Assembly (NCBI GenBank): GCA_051649345.1
Contig: JBOFGX010000294.1
Coordinates: forward strand, 1 to 11,199
Source: Leadbetterella sp051649345
Lineage (GTDB): Bacteria; Bacteroidota; Bacteroidia; Cytophagales; Spirosomataceae
Length of the DNA stretch: 11,199 nucleotides
Reading direction: 5' to 3'
The translations under genes were made by a program, and so were the position numbers. This document shows, in pieces, positions 7,828 through 11,199 of this stretch (position 1 is the stretch's first letter; each line of letters begins with the position of its first letter). Under the pieces are notes generated by a model. That model was not told where the DNA came from. It saw only the letters and a program-made list of their open reading frames with translations, and did not search any database.

Positions 7828-9471
7828 ATGGATAGAAGAAAATTCATACGAAATTCTACAATGGGCTTGGGAGTAGCATCTACTCTCAATCTAGATAAAA
7901 TGACATTGGGTACGTTTCAGCCAGCCCAGGTAAATAATGAAAATGACAATATTCTTGTAATAGTACAGCTCTTTGGCGGTAACGATGGCATAAACACGAT
8001 TACTACTTACGAATGGCCAGAGTATTATAAAAAATATAGACCTACGCTTCATATTCCTCAGAATACAGTTCATCCCATTTCCAAAGAATTGGGATTGGCT
8101 ATGCACCCCAACTTGAAATTGGGACCTAAAGATGGAATGTTGGGACTGTTTAAGTCAGGTAAATTAGCTATCATGTCTGGGATAGGCTATGATAATCCTA
8201 ACTATTCGCATTTTCGTTCTACGGATATTTGGTTAAGTGGTATTGTTCCACCGAATGATGCAGAGCCTCTACGTTCAGGCTGGTTAGGAAGATATTTTGA
8301 TAAATATGCAAGCTCCAATAGGCCAGTAGATCCCTATTGTATACAGGTTGGGAATAATTCATCTTTGATGTTTTTGGGTGAAACCTCCGAAAAATCAATT
8401 GTTATCGAAAGCCCAGATGAGTTTTATAATCAGGCTAAAACGGTTGAAAACACCAAGCAATCCGTTCAAGGAAGTGATATTTTCAAAGAAGAATTCAATT
8501 ATGTCAATGACATTGGTATTCAAGTTAATGAGTATTCGGCTGTTATTAAAAAAGCATTTGACAAAGGGAGAAATCTAGAAAGTTATAATAACAAGTCACT
8601 ATCAGAGCAGCTCAAATTAGTAGCTAGGTTGATTGATGGCGGGCTAAAAACTAAAGTGTTTTTTGTAGAGTTAAATGGATTTGACACCCATTCCAATCAG
8701 GGAATCTTGGATGGTGTTCATTCCAAACTACTGGCCGAATTAAGTGAAGCCATTAGTTCGTTTCAATCCGACATTGATAAATTGGGACATTCAAAACGAG
8801 TTCTCGGTATTACTGCATCTGAGTTTGGCCGGAGGCCTTTTGAAAACGGTAGTGCAGGTACTGATCACGGTACTGCCAATATCATGTTCGCGTTTGGTGA
8901 TCCTGTACTTCCAGAGATCATTGGCAATCACCTATTTTTTATTCCATGGAGAGACACAAACAATCTTAACTATGTTACGGATTTCAGAAGTATCTATTTC
9001 GAAATCATGGTGACTTGGTTTGGACAGAACATAGCCTTTGCAGAGAAAGTACTTGGTGGCAAGTATGCCTATATAAATGGTAAAGGATTCTTGAAGGCTT
9101 CTGTGCCGGATGTTAAACTACCCCCACCTCCCCCCGTACCTCCCCCAGCTACAGCTCAAAACCCGTATCCTAGTGTACAAGGGCCTGTAAATCCTGCCGT
9201 ATTTAATAGGGATGTAGATGCATACAAGCTTTTTCCTAATCCTGTTTATGAAAATGGCACCTATCTTAATATGCGATTTTCTCAAACGCGTACGGTTAAG
9301 ATCAGCTATACTTCTTTGGAGGGAAAATTTATGGGGAAACTACATCAGGGAACATATAAAGCTACGGCACATAATGTATTTTTGGATTTCAAAAATACCC
9401 CTCCCGGACGTTATGTTTTAATTATAGAAGTGGGACTTATTGTCAATACCATTCCATTTTTAAGAATTTAA
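7828..9471 (+). CDS. DUF1501 family protein with a proline-rich linker and T9SS C-terminal sorting domain
   Basis: 547 residues. The DUF1501 domain (about 40-415) belongs to the alkaline phosphatase/sulfatase-like superfamily. It shows ILVIVQLFGGNDGINT (42-57), the block around YSHFRSTDIWLSG (126-138), VELNGFDTHSNQG (280-292) and SEFGRRPFENGSAGTDHGTA (331-350). The conserved Asp/His residues in these blocks are candidate metal or active-site ligands. The N-terminus is MDRRKFIRNS with a mildly hydrophobic GLGVAS segment, a Tat-like signal typical of the family. A linker of consecutive prolines (431-440) leads to a domain at about 465-547. This opens with YKLFPNP, continues with LEGK and ends with PPGRYVLIIEV, the pattern of the type IX secretion C-terminal domain (TIGR04183-like). 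It is therefore predicted to cross the outer membrane by the T9SS. It is probably translationally coupled to DUF1800, and its enzymatic role is unknown. Confidence 0.93.
   Translation: MDRRKFIRNSTMGLGVASTLNLDKMTLGTFQPAQVNNENDNILVIVQLFGGNDGINTITTYEWPEYYKKYRPTLHIPQNTVHPISKELGLAMHPNLKLGPKDGMLGLFKSGKLAIMSGIGYDNPNYSHFRSTDIWLSGIVPPNDAEPLRSGWLGRYFDKYASSNRPVDPYCIQVGNNSSLMFLGETSEKSIVIESPDEFYNQAKTVENTKQSVQGSDIFKEEFNYVNDIGIQVNEYSAVIKKAFDKGRNLESYNNKSLSEQLKLVARLIDGGLKTKVFFVELNGFDTHSNQGILDGVHSKLLAELSEAISSFQSDIDKLGHSKRVLGITASEFGRRPFENGSAGTDHGTANIMFAFGDPVLPEIIGNHLFFIPWRDTNNLNYVTDFRSIYFEIMVTWFGQNIAFAEKVLGGKYAYINGKGFLKASVPDVKLPPPPPVPPPATAQNPYPSVQGPVNPAVFNRDVDAYKLFPNPVYENGTYLNMRFSQTRTVKISYTSLEGKFMGKLHQGTYKATAHNVFLDFKNTPPGRYVLIIEVGLIVNTIPFLRI
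9121..9146 (+). repeat. C-rich tract encoding the proline linker
   Basis: Three runs of 5, 6 and 5 C residues (9121-9125, 9130-9135, 9142-9146) lie within 26 bases of an otherwise AT-rich region. They encode the proline-rich linker of the DUF1501 protein. The minus strand carries the matching G-runs and may be slippage-prone or able to fold into a G-quadruplex, although only three runs of three or more G are present unless the 6-run is split. Confidence 0.6.
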
Positions 9472-9488
9472 AAATCAATTTTAATATT

Positions 9489-10091
9489 ATGAGCAAATTA
9501 TTCCCTAAGTTTTTTGAAGGTAATGAGTTTTTTATTGACGAAAAAGTGAACATGTTCAAATTCGAGAACGAATACAAGGTATTTGACGAATTTGGTCTTC
9601 AAAAAGGTTCTATCAAGCAAAAAATAACAGCAGGTCAAAAGTTTTTAAGACTTATTATAAGCAAAGCAGTTCAGCCATTCAAATTAGAGATTACAGACGC
9701 GGATAGTATTCCTTTGGCTACCATTACACGTGGATGGACATTTTGGATGTCTAAAATCGCAGTTACTGATGAGTCTGGAAATCAAATCGGATCTATTCAG
9801 CAAAAGTTTCAGTTTCTAAAGCCGAAGTTTATTATTCAGGATGGAAATGGTAACCAAATTGCTGAAATAAAAGGGGATTGGAAGGCCTGGAACTTTACTA
9901 TTACAGATCCTAGCGGAGGCCAAATTGGCGTGATAAGTAAAAAATGGGCAGGAGCCATGAAAGAGATTTTCACATCAGCGGATAAGTATAATGTAAGTAT
10001 ATTACCAGCAGTTCTCGAAGATCAAAACAAGATCGTGATTGTATCAGCCGCCATTACAATCGATATGGTATTGAAGGAATCTAAGAATTAA
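9489..10091 (+). CDS. Scramblase / LURP-one-related (tubby-like fold) protein
   Basis: A 200-residue protein resembling bacterial members of the phospholipid scramblase/LURP-one superfamily, which form a small beta-barrel around a central hydrophobic helix. Five beta-hairpin-like units recur: around VFDEFGLQKGSIKQK (31-45), EITDADSIPLATITRGW (67-83), VTDESGNQIGSIQQKF (92-107), IQDGNGNQIAEIKGDW (116-131) and ITDPSGGQIGVISKKW (138-153). The C-terminal stretch KIVIVSAAITIDMVL (181-195) is the expected buried helix, and the family commonly ends with an AIDxxLKE-like sequence as here. There is no signal peptide, so it is probably cytoplasmic or peripheral to the inner membrane. Lipid scrambling by bacterial members is not established, and the name reflects fold only. 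It starts 17 bases after the DUF1501 stop and shares the terminator at 10114-10140, so it is probably the last gene of the operon. Confidence 0.85.
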   Translation: MSKLFPKFFEGNEFFIDEKVNMFKFENEYKVFDEFGLQKGSIKQKITAGQKFLRLIISKAVQPFKLEITDADSIPLATITRGWTFWMSKIAVTDESGNQIGSIQQKFQFLKPKFIIQDGNGNQIAEIKGDWKAWNFTITDPSGGQIGVISKKWAGAMKEIFTSADKYNVSILPAVLEDQNKIVIVSAAITIDMVLKESKN

Positions 10092-10113
10092 AAAACAATA
10101 CATCATCAATACG

Positions 10114-10140
10114 AAAGCCCATCTTTTGATGGGCTTTTTT
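10114..10140 (+). terminator. Rho-independent terminator of the DUF1800-DUF1501-scramblase operon
   Basis: GCCCATC and GATGGGC arms (7 bp, extended by AAA/TTT to 10 bp) close a TTTT loop and run into six T residues. It lies 22 bases past the scramblase-like stop codon and marks the operon end. Confidence 0.93.
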
Positions 10141-10183
10141 CGAATTATGTTGTACCGTTTACGAAAAATGCTTTGATAAAAAG

Positions 10184-10209
10184 TGCAAATATGAAACCCT
10201 TTATTTGCA
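10184..10209. repeat. Perfect 8-bp inverted repeat between the operon terminator and valS
   Basis: TGCAAATA (10184-10191) and its exact reverse complement TATTTGCA (10202-10209) flank a 10-base spacer. The 18-base centre-to-centre spacing and symmetry suit either a dimeric-regulator site or a weak stem-loop. No T-run follows. The rest of the 240-base gap between 10092 and 10331 holds the terminator and the valS promoter candidate, and I see no gene in it. Confidence 0.45.
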
Positions 10210-10274
10210 GAAAACGTCTTGGGTGCAATTATAAATAATTAATACTGGTATACATGAAACCTAGCTTACCAATA

Positions 10275-10306
10275 TTTCTACCTACCCTGAATATTTCGTA
10301 TTTTTG
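10275..10306 (+). promoter_or_regulatory. Candidate promoter of valS
   Basis: TATTTTTG at 10299-10306 fits TAnnTTTG, with a weak TTTC -33 element at 10275-10278 (20-base spacer). It ends 25 bases before the valS ATG, giving a very short leader. The arrangement closely resembles the leuA candidate (GTATTTTTGTA in both). There is no T-box-like structure or valine-rich leader peptide. Confidence 0.5.
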
Positions 10307-10331
10307 TAAAAAATAGAACAGTATTCTCTGA

Positions 10332-11199
10332 ATGGAAATCTCAAAAACCTACAATCCCAAAGAAATAGAAGATAAATGGTATGCGTATTGGGAAAAACAC
10401 AAGGTGTTTTCATCTAAACCCAATCCAGATAAAGAGCCATATACGATAGTGATTCCTCCTCCCAATGTTACAGGGGTATTGCACATGGGCCATATGCTCA
10501 ATAATACCATACAAGATGTGCTCATTCGTAGGGCAAGAATGATGGGCAAAGAGGCTTGTTGGGTGCCCGGTACAGACCATGCTTCCATAGCTACAGAAGC
10601 AAAGGTAGTAGCTATGCTGAAGGAAAAGGGCATCAATAAAAAAGACCTGAGTAGAGAGGATTTCTTGAAACATTGTTGGGAATGGACAGAGAAATACGGA
10701 GGTATTATTCTTCAACAACTTCGTAAGTTAGGAGCATCCTGTGACTGGGATAGAACCCGATTTACAATGGGAGACTCTCTTTATGATGCGGTTATTGATG
10801 TTTTTGTAGATCTATACAACAAAGGAGATATCTATAGAGGATACCGTATGGTCAATTGGGATCCAGAAGCGAAAACAACGGTGTCAGACGAAGAAGTTAA
10901 TACCAAAGAAATGGCTTCTAAGCTAGTACACATCAAGTATGTATTAGACGAGGACCCTACAAAACACATTATAATCGCGACAACGCGTCCTGAGACTATC
11001 ATGGCGGATGCAGCCATTTGCGTGCATCCAGAAGATGAAAGATACACTTCTTGGATTGGGAAAAAGGTTCGAATTCCCTTGATCAATAAATCGATAACAA
11101 TTATTGCTGATGAGTACGTAGACAGGGAATTTGGTACAGGTTGCTTAAAAGTAACTCCTGCTCACGATACCAATGATTTTGCTTTAGGAGAAAAACATA
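10332..11199 (+). CDS. valS: Valyl-tRNA synthetase, N-terminal part (cut by window edge)
   Basis: Class I aminoacyl-tRNA synthetase that charges tRNA-Val with valine and edits mischarged threonine, in the cytoplasm. The first 289 codons are present. The start MEISKTYNPKEIEDKWYAYW is the family's usual N-terminus and fixes the ATG at 10332. The nucleotide-binding block IPPPNVTGVLHMGH (41-54) contains the HIGH-type signature HMGH (51-54). WVPGTDHASIATE (77-89) is the typical valine-pocket region. LRKLGASCDWDRTRFT (130-145) and NWDPEAKTTVSDEEV (175-189) follow, then the start of the CP1 editing domain with TTRPET (217-222) and GTGCLKVTPAHDTNDF (268-283). The KMSKS loop, anticodon-binding domain and coiled-coil tail lie beyond the window. 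No anomaly is seen in the visible part. Confidence 0.97.
   Translation, partial: MEISKTYNPKEIEDKWYAYWEKHKVFSSKPNPDKEPYTIVIPPPNVTGVLHMGHMLNNTIQDVLIRRARMMGKEACWVPGTDHASIATEAKVVAMLKEKGINKKDLSREDFLKHCWEWTEKYGGIILQQLRKLGASCDWDRTRFTMGDSLYDAVIDVFVDLYNKGDIYRGYRMVNWDPEAKTTVSDEEVNTKEMASKLVHIKYVLDEDPTKHIIIATTRPETIMADAAICVHPEDERYTSWIGKKVRIPLINKSITIIADEYVDREFGTGCLKVTPAHDTNDFALGEKH

Noticed and set aside
10254..10316. 20-codon ORF (MKPSLPIFLPTLNISYFCKK) just before valS, as a possible leader peptide
   Set aside because: It has no run of valine codons, no attenuator hairpin follows, and the likely valS promoter box lies within it, so it is probably not transcribed.
10349..10718. Two overlapping minus-strand open frames inside valS
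   Set aside because: Both are antisense to strongly conserved valS motifs (HMGH, GTDHASIATE). Their cysteine/serine-rich translations look like shadows.

Overview
The window looks like chromosomal DNA of a Bacteroidota bacterium, most likely from the Cytophagia/Chitinophagia side, although the class cannot be fixed from this sequence alone. The evidence is low GC, lipoprotein signal peptides, promoter boxes of the Bacteroidota TAnnTTTG type, absence of strong Shine-Dalgarno sequences, a type IX secretion (T9SS) C-terminal sorting domain, a short leuA, and a DUF1800-DUF1501 gene pair. There is no sign of a phage, insertion sequence, CRISPR array, tRNA or rRNA.

Left part (1-3553, minus strand): a large lipoprotein of unknown function (168-1991) is interrupted by an in-frame TAA. 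The same reading frame stays open and protein-like for 55 more codons to the window edge, so the gene appears to be broken by a nonsense codon (or by a sequence error). Upstream of it is pyruvate kinase (2099-3553), closed by a clear intrinsic terminator at 2046-2074.

Middle part (3554-6275): a divergent intergenic region with candidate promoters on both strands leads rightward into a short-form 2-isopropylmalate synthase (leuA, 3787-4950). That gene converges, with only 3 bases between stop codons, on an aldose-1-epimerase-like lipoprotein (4954-6123, minus). The epimerase homologue keeps the substrate-binding His/Asp/Arg residues but has Met where the family has its catalytic Glu.

Right part (6276-10140, plus strand): an apparent three-gene operon. 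It starts with a promoter-like box followed immediately by a hairpin. It encodes a DUF1800 protein, then 4 bases later a DUF1501 protein with a Tat-like N-terminus, a proline-rich linker and a T9SS C-terminal domain, then 17 bases later a scramblase/LURP-one (tubby-like fold) protein. A strong intrinsic terminator at 10114-10140 ends it. The DUF1800/DUF1501 pair is widespread but functionally uncharacterised, and this operon is the best candidate here for an undescribed system. The last gene is the start of valyl-tRNA synthetase (valS, 10332 to the edge), with its own promoter-like box.

The metabolic genes (pyk, leuA, valS) look like ordinary housekeeping loci. They are not obviously linked to each other beyond the general theme of pyruvate and branched-chain amino acids.
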